Shown: positions 1 to 5,805 of the stretch, piece after piece
How the letters are laid out: each line of letters begins with the position of its first letter
Position numbering within the stretch: position 1 is the stretch's first letter
DNA from: Desulfobacula sp.
GTDB lineage: Bacteria > Desulfobacterota > Desulfobacteria > Desulfobacterales > Desulfobacteraceae
Direction: 5' to 3'
NCBI GenBank assembly: GCA_023139225.1
Contig: JAGLNZ010000263.1
Location: 1 to 6,560 of the forward strand
DNA: 6,560 nt
Position numbers and translations under genes: made by a program
Notes under the pieces: generated by a model
The model's database searches: none
Told to the model about the DNA's origin: nothing
Seen by the model: only the letters and a program-made list of their open reading frames with translations

Positions 1-385
1 CCATGGCAAACTCATCCATATTGGTCTTACCGATAATAATGGCACCATTTTCCTTTAATTTTTTTACAACCGTGCCATCATATTGCGGCACAAAATTATT
101 TAAAATTTTTGATGCGCAGGTTGTTTTCATTCCTTTGGTACACAAAAGATCTTTCAAGGCAATGGGTACACCGGTCAAGCCTGAAGTATTTTTGTTGGCA
201 ATATCCTGATCCGCCTTTTTTGCCTGTTCCAGGACCAATTCTTTATCAACAGTAATAAAAGCGCCTATTTCATCATCATATTTTCCAATCCGATCCAGCA
301 ATGCTGATGTCAGCTCAAAAGAAGAAATTTCTCGATCAAAAAGTAATTTCCTTGCGCTTTCTATGGTAAGTTCATGAAATTCCAT
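1..385 (-). CDS. gatA: Glutamyl/aspartyl-tRNA(Gln/Asn) amidotransferase subunit A, N-terminal part (partial at window edge)
   Basis: The first 128 codons of GatA are present, reading from an ATG at 385; the rest lies beyond the left edge. GatA is the amidase-signature subunit of GatCAB. It releases ammonia from glutamine, which is used to convert Glu-tRNA(Gln) or Asp-tRNA(Asn) to the amidated form in the cytoplasm. The protein opens MEFHELTIESARKLL and shows the block LTGVPIALKD (residues 70-79), whose Lys78 is the expected catalytic lysine of the Ser-cisSer-Lys triad, then GAIIVGKTNMDEFAM (114-128), also typical. The two catalytic serines would lie outside the window. An AAGGAT Shine-Dalgarno sequence lies about 8 bases before the ATG. 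The gene follows gatC after 33 bases in the same operon. Family assignment is secure; completeness cannot be judged. Confidence 0.96.
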   Translation of the reverse strand, partial: MEFHELTIESARKLLFDREISSFELTSALLDRIGKYDDEIGAFITVDKELVLEQAKKADQDIANKNTSGLTGVPIALKDLLCTKGMKTTCASKILNNFVPQYDGTVVKKLKENGAIIIGKTNMDEFAM

Positions 386-418
386 TTAATATTATCCTTA
401 TTCTTTCACTGCTCTAAA

Positions 419-706
419 TTACTTTACAACTCTTGGAACCATATAAAAATCATCATCTCTTTGTGGAGCATTGGCAAGTGTAACTAGAGGCCCAGGTGAT
501 ACTTTCAATTTATCATCTCTTAACACATTATTCATAAAAGCAGCACCTGAAGAAAGCTTGACACCGTCAACATCAACATCTTTGAGCTTATCAATATATT
601 GCAGGATATGGCTCAATTGCTCCGCAATTTTTTCTTTTTGCGAGTCATCAATCTCTAACCTTGCAAGGTGGGCAATCTTTTCAATTTCATGTGTTGATAT
701 CTTCAT
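419..706 (-). CDS. gatC: Glutamyl/aspartyl-tRNA amidotransferase subunit C
   Basis: GatC is the small subunit that wraps around and stabilises GatA in the GatCAB transamidosome. The 95-residue product begins MKISTHEIEKIAHLARLEI, the standard GatC opening (helix containing IAxLARLxL), and ends with a DDFYMVPRVVK tail like the family's usual VPRV(V/L) end. Length is normal (about 95-100). Start choice: an in-frame ATG at 712 would overlap the previous gene's stop as ATGA, but the only Shine-Dalgarno sequence, AAGGA at 713-717, directly abuts it. The same AAGGA is 6 bases before the ATG at 706, so I chose 706; the longer form would add Met-Ile. The gene lies between the SPOR-protein gene and gatA, as expected for co-production of the amidotransferase subunits. 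Only gatB is not seen here. Confidence 0.95.
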   Translation of the reverse strand: MKISTHEIEKIAHLARLEIDDSQKEKIAEQLSHILQYIDKLKDVDVDGVKLSSGAAFMNNVLRDDKLKVSPGPLVTLANAPQRDDDFYMVPRVVK

Positions 707-708
707 TA

Positions 709-1422
709 TCATTCCTTATTTATAATCATTGAATTTATTTTGGCTTTATTTAATTTGTCTTTAAATTTTTTTGCCTCATCATAGCTTGCAAAGGAACCGG
801 TTCTGATTCTATACCAGGTAACGCCATCCTTTTCACCCTTTACCCTATATGAAGAAAATCCTTTTTTTTCAAGAATTGCCATTTGCGTAACTGCATCCTT
901 AAACTCTTTATATGCTGCAATTTGAATCGTATACTTGCCTTTTACACTCTTTTTATCCAATGATTGATTTGCTTTATTTTTTTTCAAACCGGCCGATTTC
1001 GTTCTTATTTCAGCAGGTTTCAAGTCTTTTGTTTTTGATATTTCTACAATTTTACCATCTGCCTTAACCTTGCTTCTGACTTGTTTAAAAGTTTGTTTTT
1101 TTCTACTTGTCTTTAATGGAATTTCATCGGTGGTAACGATGACTTGTTTTTTCGGAATGATTTCCAGGGGTTTATTTTTAGAAGGCGTTCCTTCTTCAGG
1201 CACAGGGTTATCAAGCACATCATAAAATTTTAATTCAATTTTCCCCTGGGTTTCTTTTTTTTCTCCGAATTCACTGGCAATGGTTTCAAGGCGTTTTTGA
1301 AATTTCTGGGTATCAAACTTCACAGGAGAAGACCCCCGCCCAACCATGATGCCCAATAAAAACATCCAACCGGCAATAAATATATAAATTGAATACTTTA
1401 AAATCCCTTTAAAGGATATCAT
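709..1422 (-). CDS. Membrane-anchored SPOR-domain protein
   Basis: A 237-residue protein with a short cytoplasmic N-terminus, one membrane helix (about residues 8-28, ending in the GRGSSPVKFD stretch), a long basic, low-complexity periplasmic linker (about 35-160, rich in Lys and Thr), and a C-terminal SPOR domain (about 163-235, starting GKYTIQIAAYKEFKDA and including WYRIRTGSFASYDEA). SPOR domains bind glycan strands stripped of stem peptides, which are enriched at division septa, so this bitopic protein is probably recruited to the septum or cell wall. The architecture resembles FtsN and DedD, but I see no basis for naming it either. Its ATG lies 2 bases after the argS stop, and gatC starts 2 bases after its stop, so it is embedded in a translation operon. 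In deltaproteobacteria a SPOR protein beside argS seems usual; this is from memory. Confidence 0.9.
   Translation of the reverse strand: MISFKGILKYSIYIFIAGWMFLLGIMVGRGSSPVKFDTQKFQKRLETIASEFGEKKETQGKIELKFYDVLDNPVPEEGTPSKNKPLEIIPKKQVIVTTDEIPLKTSRKKQTFKQVRSKVKADGKIVEISKTKDLKPAEIRTKSAGLKKNKANQSLDKKSVKGKYTIQIAAYKEFKDAVTQMAILEKKGFSSYRVKGEKDGVTWYRIRTGSFASYDEAKKFKDKLNKAKINSMIINKE
713..717 (-). promoter_or_regulatory. Ribosome binding site that decides the gatC start
   Basis: On the minus strand the sequence reads AAGGA-ATGATA-ATG. The AAGGA leaves no spacer before the ATG at 712 but a normal 6-base spacer before the ATG at 706, so initiation at 706 is favoured. The site overlaps the 3' end of the SPOR gene, implying that gatC translation follows closely on that gene's termination. 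Confidence 0.65.
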
Positions 1423-1424
1423 TT

Positions 1425-3095
1425 TTACATTCTTTCAGGTGCTGTAACCCCGAGAAGTTTCAACCCGTTTCTAATAACTTTCTTTACGCCTAAAACAAGG
1501 CTTAATCTGGCCAGGGTTAGTTCTTTCTCGTCTGTAATAACCTTGTGCTTGTTATAATAGCTATGGAATGCAGACGCAAGACTCATTAAATATGTAAAGA
1601 TCACATGGGGATGCAATGTTTCAGCACTTTTTTCCACATTTTCTTTAAATGCATTCAATATTTTTAAAAGATTAATCTCTTCAAAAGTATTCAAAAAGTC
1701 CAGATATTCTCCTTTGTTAAAGTCTAAATCCTGGATAATACTCTCCTGTTTTGCCTTTAAAAGAATACCGGTAATTCTGGCATGGACATATTGGACATAA
1801 TAAACCGGGTTGTCAGAATTTTTCTGTTTGGCAAGTTCAAGATCAAAATCAAGCCCGGAATCATAACTGCGGCTTAAAAACATAAATCTTGCGGCATCCT
1901 TGCCCACTTCATCAATAATATCCTTTAATGTAACAAAATCGCCAGCCCTTTTGGACATCTGGAAAGGCTTACCTCCTCTTAACAGGTTAACCAACTGGAC
2001 CAATATCACTTCAAATTGTTCGCTTTTTCTTCCCGAGGCAACAACGGATGCATCAATTCTCTTGATATAACCATGGTGATCCGCTCCCCAGACATCAATG
2101 ACTTTTTGAAACCCGCGCTCATATTTTTCCATGTGATAGGCAATATCAGAAGCAAAATATGTTGTCAGTCCGTTATTTCTGACAACAACCCTGTTTTTCT
2201 CATCACCAAAATCCTGTGTCCTGAACCAGAAAGCACCATCTTCTTCATAAATCAGGTCTTTTGACTTAAAGTCATCAATGGCTTTTTGGACCCTGCCTGT
2301 ATCATACAGGCTTTGCTCACTAAACCATTGATCAAACTTGACACCAAAACTTGACAAGTCTTCTTTTATACCTTCAAGAATTTTCTTTGCTGCAAATGTT
2401 GCGCATACTAAAATAGCCTCGTCCTCATCCTTTTGGATTAACTCATCCCCCTCTTTTTCAAGGATCTCTTCGGCCAGTTCCTTGATATAAGCCCCTTTAT
2501 AACAGTCATCGAGAAACTTAATTTCTTTTCCCGTCTTTTGCAGCAGCCTTAGCCAGACAGATGTTCCAAGGGTTCTTATCTGGCGCCCTGAATCATTAAT
2601 ATAGTATTCTTTTTGAACATCAAACCCGGCAAAAGAAAGAATGTTAGCTACAGAGTCCCCTACAGCAGCTCCTCTGCCATGTCCCACATGCAATGGGCCT
2701 GTGGGATTTGCACTGACAAATTCCACCTGAACTTTTTCATTCTTACCAATATCAGAAGCCCCATATATTTTATCCTGTTCAAGAATTTGATCAACAACAG
2801 GATGCCATGCTTTATTGGAAAGAAAAAAATTGATAAATCCAGGGCCCGCGATCTCAACCTTTTCAATTAAACTGCCTGTTTCAATTAATGGTACCAGGCT
2901 TTGGGCAATTTTTCTCGGCGCCATTTTTTGGATGGAGGCTGAAACCATAGCAAAATTTGTAGAAAAATCTCCATGGGATTGATGCCGGGGTTCTTCTATC
3001 TCCATTTCAGGAACTTTATCTGACGGCAATATACCTTTTTCAAAGGCTTTTTGTGCAGCATTAAGAACAATTTTTCTAATCGTATGTTTCATCAT
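1425..3095 (-). CDS. argS: Arginine--tRNA ligase
   Basis: A complete class I aminoacyl-tRNA synthetase of 556 residues, normal for bacterial ArgRS. It charges tRNA(Arg) with arginine using ATP in the cytoplasm. Domains in order: the N-terminal ArgRS additional domain for the tRNA D-loop (about 1-85, including [12 protein letters not shown] at 40-50); the Rossmann catalytic core with the HIGH motif as HVGH (136-139, in [18 protein letters not shown]); [10 protein letters not shown] (337-346); the degenerate KMSKS-type loop QMSKRAG (379-385); and the all-helical DALR anticodon-binding domain (about 433-556, starting near YVQYVHAR), ending GVTAPERM as is typical. Two adjacent ATGs (3095 and 3092) can serve as start; no strong Shine-Dalgarno sequence separates them, though GAG at about 3100 gives a better spacer to 3092. 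The gene starts 5 bases after the upstream stop codon, implying translational coupling. Confidence 0.98.
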   Translation of the reverse strand: MMKHTIRKIVLNAAQKAFEKGILPSDKVPEMEIEEPRHQSHGDFSTNFAMVSASIQKMAPRKIAQSLVPLIETGSLIEKVEIAGPGFINFFLSNKAWHPVVDQILEQDKIYGASDIGKNEKVQVEFVSANPTGPLHVGHGRGAAVGDSVANILSFAGFDVQKEYYINDSGRQIRTLGTSVWLRLLQKTGKEIKFLDDCYKGAYIKELAEEILEKEGDELIQKDEDEAILVCATFAAKKILEGIKEDLSSFGVKFDQWFSEQSLYDTGRVQKAIDDFKSKDLIYEEDGAFWFRTQDFGDEKNRVVVRNNGLTTYFASDIAYHMEKYERGFQKVIDVWGADHHGYIKRIDASVVASGRKSEQFEVILVQLVNLLRGGKPFQMSKRAGDFVTLKDIIDEVGKDAARFMFLSRSYDSGLDFDLELAKQKNSDNPVYYVQYVHARITGILLKAKQESIIQDLDFNKGEYLDFLNTFEEINLLKILNAFKENVEKSAETLHPHVIFTYLMSLASAFHSYYNKHKVITDEKELTLARLSLVLGVKKVIRNGLKLLGVTAPERM

Positions 3096-3100
3096 TAACT

Positions 3101-3553
3101 CTAATTTTCGTGTTCAGAAGTATCTTCAGGGGTGAATTTCGGGGTATCGTCTTCGGAATCTATTTCTTTTATCTCATCTTCCTTGGTGTCCCCGTCATCC
3201 TCCAGTATTTTATCCAGTTCAACATCCTCATCTTCCAATTGGAATTTTTCTTCCTTTGGAAATGCCTCAACATCATCATATTCAATAATAACTTTCTCTT
3301 GGGCGTCATCTTTAAAGAATTCAACCGTATTCTCAAAAAGTTTCCCGCAACAATCTGAAGAGGGGAAAAAACTTCGCCTTCTTAAGCATTGTGAAAAGGC
3401 TTGAAAGCCGTCACTTGATGCTTTTACCATTTCTTCAAGATTATACTCTTCTTCAAGAAGTGGTAAGACAACCCCCGGATCAACCTCACTGGACTCCAAA
3501 ATAGTCAATATCCCGCCTTTTATATTTTTTTCAAATCTAATCTTCTGTCTCAT
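3101..3553 (-). CDS. Hypothetical protein with a highly acidic C-terminal tail, first gene of the argS operon
   Basis: I do not recognise this 150-residue protein. Residues 1-95 look foldable, with alternating hydrophobic segments ([20 protein letters not shown]) and a cysteine-bearing stretch (Cys56, Cys68, Cys69 around [19 protein letters not shown]). Residues 101-150 hold 24 Asp/Glu out of 50 and are probably disordered. There is no signal peptide or membrane segment, so it is likely cytoplasmic. The start is well supported: AGGAG at 3561-3565 lies 7 bases before the ATG, the best ribosome site in the operon, and a promoter lies upstream. Being real is also supported by tight packing, since argS begins 5 bases after its stop. 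CxxxxCC-like spacing is not a standard metal site (12 residues between Cys56 and Cys68). The function is unknown; the operon suggests a housekeeping link, by context only. Confidence 0.85.
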   Translation of the reverse strand: MRQKIRFEKNIKGGILTILESSEVDPGVVLPLLEEEYNLEEMVKASSDGFQAFSQCLRRRSFFPSSDCCGKLFENTVEFFKDDAQEKVIIEYDDVEAFPKEEKFQLEDEDVELDKILEDDGDTKEDEIKEIDSEDDTPKFTPEDTSEHEN

Positions 3554-3592
3554 CCATTATCTCCTGTTAATTTGGTTAGCCTAAAACTTCTT

Positions 3593-3620
3593 AATATAGC
3601 TCAACTATTATTCCTGTCAA
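3593..3620 (-). promoter_or_regulatory. Probable sigma-70-type promoter of the argS-SPOR-gatCA operon
   Basis: On the minus strand a perfect -35 TTGACA (3615-3620) is followed after 16 bases by TATATT (3593-3598), a good -10. It lies about 40 bases before the first gene of the operon and points away from the tRNA genes. No other promoter of comparable quality was seen between here and gatA, so the whole leftward block may be one transcript. This rests on consensus matching by eye. Confidence 0.6.
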
Positions 3621-3665
3621 TGATAAGATGATTTTTACAATTATAGTTTTGTCACAAGTTAAGTA

Positions 3666-3694
3666 TTGACCTGTTTTTGACAAAATGATATAAA
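3666..3694 (+). promoter_or_regulatory. Probable promoter of the serine tRNA pair
   Basis: TTGACC at 3666-3671 and TATAAA at 3689-3694 are separated by exactly 17 bases, a near-consensus sigma-70-type promoter ending 15 bases before the first tRNA. The following bases TTCGGGGTC form a G/C-rich discriminator, a feature that in enterobacteria goes with stringent control of stable RNA promoters; applying that here is inference. A second TTGACA at 3677-3682 is too close to the -10 to act as its -35. Confidence 0.65.
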
Positions 3695-3709
3695 TTCGGG
3701 GTCAATTTG

Positions 3710-3797
3710 GGAGGAGTGGCCGAGTGGCTGAAGGCGGCGGTCTTGAAAACCGTTAAGTGTCAAAGCTTCGTGGGTTCGAATCCTACCTCCTCCGCCA
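3710..3797 (+). tRNA. tRNA-Ser, anticodon UGA
   Basis: An 88-base gene with a fully paired acceptor stem GGAGGAG/CTCCTCC, discriminator G and encoded CCA. The anticodon loop CTTGAAA (3742-3748) gives anticodon TGA at 3744-3746, reading UCA and, depending on modification, other UCN codons. The T-arm GTGGG-TTCGAAT-CCTAC ends right before the acceptor strand. A long variable arm (about 3754-3769) marks it as class II, as serine tRNAs must be. It is the first gene after the promoter at 3666-3694. Confidence 0.97.
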
Positions 3798-3810
3798 TAA
3801 TATAAGACAC

Positions 3811-3902
3811 GGAGAAATGGCCGAGTGGCTGAAGGCGCTCGCCTGCTAAGCGAGTATGGGCGTTATAGTCCATCCAGAGTTCGAATCTCTGTTTCTCCGC
3901 CA
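3811..3902 (+). tRNA. tRNA-Ser, anticodon GCU
   Basis: A 92-base gene with a perfect acceptor stem GGAGAAA/TTTCTCC, discriminator G and encoded CCA. The anticodon stem CTCGC/GCGAG encloses the loop CTGCTAA (3843-3849) with anticodon GCT at 3845-3847, reading AGC and AGU. The T-arm is CAGAG-TTCGAAT-CTCTG, and a long variable arm follows the anticodon stem. It lies 13 bases after the tRNA-Ser(UGA) gene, too close for its own promoter, so both are probably cut from one precursor. Confidence 0.97.
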
Positions 3903-3904
3903 CT

Positions 3905-3955
3905 AACAAAAATCTTGGGGATTTTAAGCCCTGGCTTTCAATTCCTTTTTTTGTT
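3905..3955 (+). terminator. Possible weak terminator of the tRNA transcript
   Basis: Three bases after the tRNA-Ser(GCU) CCA end, AACAAAAA (3905-3912) can pair with TTTTTGTT (3948-3955), enclosing a small hairpin AAGCC-CT-GGCTT (3926-3937); a run of seven T lies at 3946-3952. The stem is mostly A:T, and the T run is 8 bases from the GC hairpin rather than adjoining it, so this is not a textbook intrinsic terminator. Its position just after the tRNAs is the main argument for it. Confidence 0.3.
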
Positions 3956-3992
3956 CCTGAGTAAACATAATTTTAGTATCTCCAATTATCGG

Positions 3993-4007
3993 TGTTGAAT
4001 TTCAACA
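3993..4007. repeat. 15-bp inverted repeat TGTTGAA-T-TTCAACA
   Basis: Two perfect 7-base arms flank a single T. The arms are separated by only one base, which suits a dimeric DNA-binding protein better than an RNA hairpin, and no T run follows, so it is not a terminator. It lies 133 bases before the ATG at 4141. Whether it is an operator is inference only. Confidence 0.45.
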
Positions 4008-4032
4008 ACCAAAATTAATTATCCTTTACATG

Positions 4033-4059
4033 TTTTTATATTTTTTATATTTTTTATGT
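4033..4059 (+). repeat. Three-copy 9-bp tandem repeat (TTTTTATAT)
   Basis: Two exact copies of TTTTTATAT (4033-4041, 4042-4050) and a third with one change (TTTTTATGT, 4051-4059) follow head to tail. The block is flanked by CATGTT (4029-4034) and AACATG (4064-4069), which are inverted to each other. It could be intrinsically bent or easily melted DNA, or simple slippage. Confidence 0.7.
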
Positions 4060-4118
4060 TCATAACATGCGCTCTCGGTTTTAAATTGTATGAAAGCAGC
4101 ATTATTTTGAGAACACAA

Positions 4119-4124
4119 TATAAT
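4119..4124 (+). promoter_or_regulatory. Possible -10 element of the membrane-protein gene
   Basis: A perfect TATAAT lies 16 bases before the ATG at 4141, but the hexamer 17 bases upstream (GCAGCA) does not resemble a -35. TTGTAT at 4086-4091 is too far away (27 bases). If used, it would give a very short leader and might need an activator. Chance occurrence in this AT-rich stretch is possible. Confidence 0.3.
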
Positions 4125-4140
4125 TTGAAAACGGACAATT

Positions 4141-5157
4141 ATGAATAATGTGATTGCCAATAGTCAAAACCAATTTGTTCCCTATCTACCGGGAATAATC
4201 AAATCTATTTTAATTATAGTAATAATTTGCTGTATTTTAATTAAACCCATTCGCGATATCAGCTTTGATAGTTCCTGTTTAACAAGAGTTGACCAAAAAT
4301 GCGCCGAATATCTTGATCAAACATTAATTAGGGCTACTGTGGTATATGGTTTATGCCGGGCTACCAATGCCGCTGTTTCATTTCTTCAGGAAATTGACAT
4401 CGGGTTCGATGCTATTGGTACAATTAGTTTGAATCCTTTTGAATTTTTAGATCCATTAAATGATCTTGTGGAGAGGTTCTCATGGATTTTACTCGCAGCA
4501 ATGGCATCCATTGGAATTCAAGAATTTCTTATAAGATTAATACCGGGCTCGATTATTAATTTTATACTATTACCAGGTTTGGTTATGTGGTTAATAGGGG
4601 TATGGACGAATAAATATCTTAAGATAAATTTATTAAGCATCGGCAAGCAATTTGTCTTATTAGCTTTTATTTTACGATTTATTATTCCAGCAGAAGTAGC
4701 CATTAATAATTGGATATATGATTACCATTTAAAAAATCAATATAATCAATCGCTAAATAATATAAAAAAAAGTGTTACAGAAATAAAAAAAAGAACCCCG
4801 GCGGAAGAAATATCTTTGGAGGATTCTGAAGAAGAGCGAAATCAACAAAAAAAAGGCGCCTGGAATAAAATAAAAAAGAGTTTAGCTAAAACTCAAAATA
4901 CATTTAGTGTGGTTGGGGATCTGGGTTCAAAATACAACGATTTTAAACATTGGTTAAAGACAGAAGCTCCAATCCTGATTAAAAACTTTATTTCTTTGAT
5001 AATTGTATTCATTATTAATACCATTTTTTTACCGATATTTACTTTATGGCTTATTGTTTATTTGCTTAGAATAATAACTAACTCTCAGTTTGGACATGAA
5101 GTAGAAAAAAAATTCAAAGAAAGGATCTTTCAAAAAAAACAAAACCCAGGATCTTAA
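4141..5157 (+). CDS. Hypothetical multi-pass membrane protein (338 residues), family not recognised
   Basis: I cannot name this protein. Visible membrane segments: about residues 19-34 (IIKSILIIVIICCILI), 114-131 (SWILLAAMASIGIQEFLI), 136-156, 167-187 and 278-310 (long enough for two helices around a Pro-Ile-Phe turn); 65-82 is a weak extra candidate. Between helices lie an ectodomain-like loop (about 38-110, with Cys46, Cys54 and Cys72, ending in LDPLNDLVERFSW) and a strongly charged, probably helical or coiled-coil region (about 195-275, rich in Lys/Glu). The C-terminus is basic. The NDLVERFSW...GIQ block looks like a conserved core, by feel only. The start has only a weak ACGGAC upstream. 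It stands alone between the tRNA pair and a convergent gene 32 bases away, and is clearly more AT-rich than argS by eye, which may reflect acquisition. Its length, open frame and membrane pattern make it a real gene. Confidence 0.85.
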   Translation: MNNVIANSQNQFVPYLPGIIKSILIIVIICCILIKPIRDISFDSSCLTRVDQKCAEYLDQTLIRATVVYGLCRATNAAVSFLQEIDIGFDAIGTISLNPFEFLDPLNDLVERFSWILLAAMASIGIQEFLIRLIPGSIINFILLPGLVMWLIGVWTNKYLKINLLSIGKQFVLLAFILRFIIPAEVAINNWIYDYHLKNQYNQSLNNIKKSVTEIKKRTPAEEISLEDSEEERNQQKKGAWNKIKKSLAKTQNTFSVVGDLGSKYNDFKHWLKTEAPILIKNFISLIIVFIINTIFLPIFTLWLIVYLLRIITNSQFGHEVEKKFKERIFQKKQNPGS

Positions 5158-5189
5158 ATATATGCAATGTATTTTTTATTTAAAAATGA

Positions 5190-5729
5190 TTACCAGGATT
5201 TTGAAATCATTAATCCATATGTTCCATTTCCTGCTATGGGAGAAACAGTTATATCATTCATGGGAGTTACAAATATGTATCCGCTGATAATTCCCAGGGC
5301 TGCTCCGGCTAATACATCCTCAATATAATGATTATCAGAGTAAATTCTGCTGTACCCGACAAATGCTGCTCCTGCATACGCCGGAATAGAATATTTCCAG
5401 CCATATCTTTTATGAATAAATGTAGCGCCCTGGAATGCGGCAGATGTATGGCCCGATGGGAATGAGTCGCTTCCACCTCCTTCAGGTCTTTTTTTATCAA
5501 TGGCAAATTTTAATGCATGGGTTGTAACAACAGTAGTTAAGAAATGTTTGTAGAACTGAGTTCTTCCTGTTTTATCCTTTAAAAAAAAAGTAGTACCGTA
5601 TGCAACAGCCGGAATTGCAATCTGCAATATATCCCCGGCAGTTTCAATTTCATCAGCATCTGCAAATGAACTATTTAAGGCAAACAGCAAGGAAATTAGC
5701 GCGCCGGCAACTATTATTTTTTTTAACAT
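5190..5729 (-). CDS. PAP2-family acid phosphatase-like protein with signal peptide
   Basis: A 179-residue PAP2 (phosphatidic acid phosphatase type 2) protein with the complete three-part signature: KFAIDKKRP (Lys74 to Pro82, K-x6-RP), PSGH (91-94) and SRIYSDNHYIED (127-138, SR-x5-H-x3-D). His134 would be the nucleophile, Asp138 its partner and His94 the general acid. Such enzymes dephosphorylate lipid phosphates such as phosphatidate, undecaprenyl diphosphate or lipid A; the substrate here is unknown. A Sec signal peptide (about 1-23, with a cut near SFADA) places the active site outside the cytoplasm. Hydrophobic helices follow at about 35-50, 66-78, 114-127 and 136-154. The tail GTYGLMISKSW ends in an aromatic residue, like an outer-membrane strand. 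An AGGAT site precedes the ATG by about 8 bases. A related gene lies 76 bases upstream on the same strand. Confidence 0.92.
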   Translation of the reverse strand: MLKKIIVAGALISLLFALNSSFADADEIETAGDILQIAIPAVAYGTTFFLKDKTGRTQFYKHFLTTVVTTHALKFAIDKKRPEGGGSDSFPSGHTSAAFQGATFIHKRYGWKYSIPAYAGAAFVGYSRIYSDNHYIEDVLAGAALGIISGYIFVTPMNDITVSPIAGNGTYGLMISKSW

Positions 5730-5745
5730 TTTAATTATCCTGTAA

Positions 5746-5787
5746 AAAAGTTTTTTAAATCAATTTACTTGTTTATGAAAAGTTTTT
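5746..5787. repeat. Two copies of AAAAGTTTTT, 32 bp apart
   Basis: The exact 10-mer AAAAGTTTTT occurs at 5746-5755 and 5778-5787 in the 76-base gap between the two PAP2 genes. Start-to-start distance is 32 bp, about three helical turns. Each copy is near-palindromic, an A-tract meeting a T-tract. In such an AT-rich gap this may be chance, and no clear promoter was found beside it. Confidence 0.5.
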
Positions 5788-5805
5788 GTTAATGGGTTGC
5801 AGTCA

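Larger units (their letters stand above)
3903..4140. other. AT-rich intergenic spacer between the tRNA pair and the membrane-protein gene
   Basis: This 238-base stretch holds no convincing gene. It contains the possible weak terminator next to the tRNA, the 15-bp dyad at 3993-4007, the 9-bp tandem repeat at 4033-4059 and a lone -10-like TATAAT at 4119-4124. No second copy of either tRNA 3' end was found in it or in the rest of the window, so there is no evidence of an attachment site. Confidence 0.6.

Noticed and set aside
3..209. 68-residue plus-strand reading frame
   Set aside because: It is the antisense of the gatA start, whose minus-strand translation is a clear amidase.
379..418. Terminator or separate promoter between gatC and gatA
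   Set aside because: The 33-base gap has only the gatA ribosome site; no hairpin or promoter pattern.
1950..1960. Loss of the KMSKS motif in ArgRS (QMSKRAG) as a defect
   Set aside because: ArgRS enzymes commonly have a degenerate KMSKS loop, and MSKRxG is the usual bacterial form, so this is normal.
2016..2870. Plus- and minus-strand reading frames inside argS (2016-2264, 2613-2870, 2660-2866)
   Set aside because: All overlap the conserved catalytic domain of ArgRS in other frames and show no recognisable protein features.
3132..3404. Serine-rich 90-residue plus-strand reading frame
   Set aside because: It lies opposite the acidic protein; GAA/GAT codons read backwards give TTC/ATC/TCN, which explains the Ser/Phe/Ile-rich product.
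3649..3657. TTGTCACAA palindrome between the divergent promoters, as a CRP/FNR-type site
   Set aside because: Only 4+1+4 bases, without the 6-base spacer and second half-site length that such regulators need.
3811..4140. tRNA-Ser(GCU) as the left attachment site of an integrated element
   Set aside because: No integrase gene and no direct repeat of the tRNA 3' end were found in the window; the idea is kept only as a possibility for the orphan gene.
4518..4703. 61-residue minus-strand frame inside the membrane-protein gene
   Set aside because: Shadow of a hydrophobic segment; no ribosome site.
5158..5189. Bidirectional terminator between the convergent genes
   Set aside because: ATTTTT/AAAAAT can pair, but the stem is A:T only and too weak to support a call.
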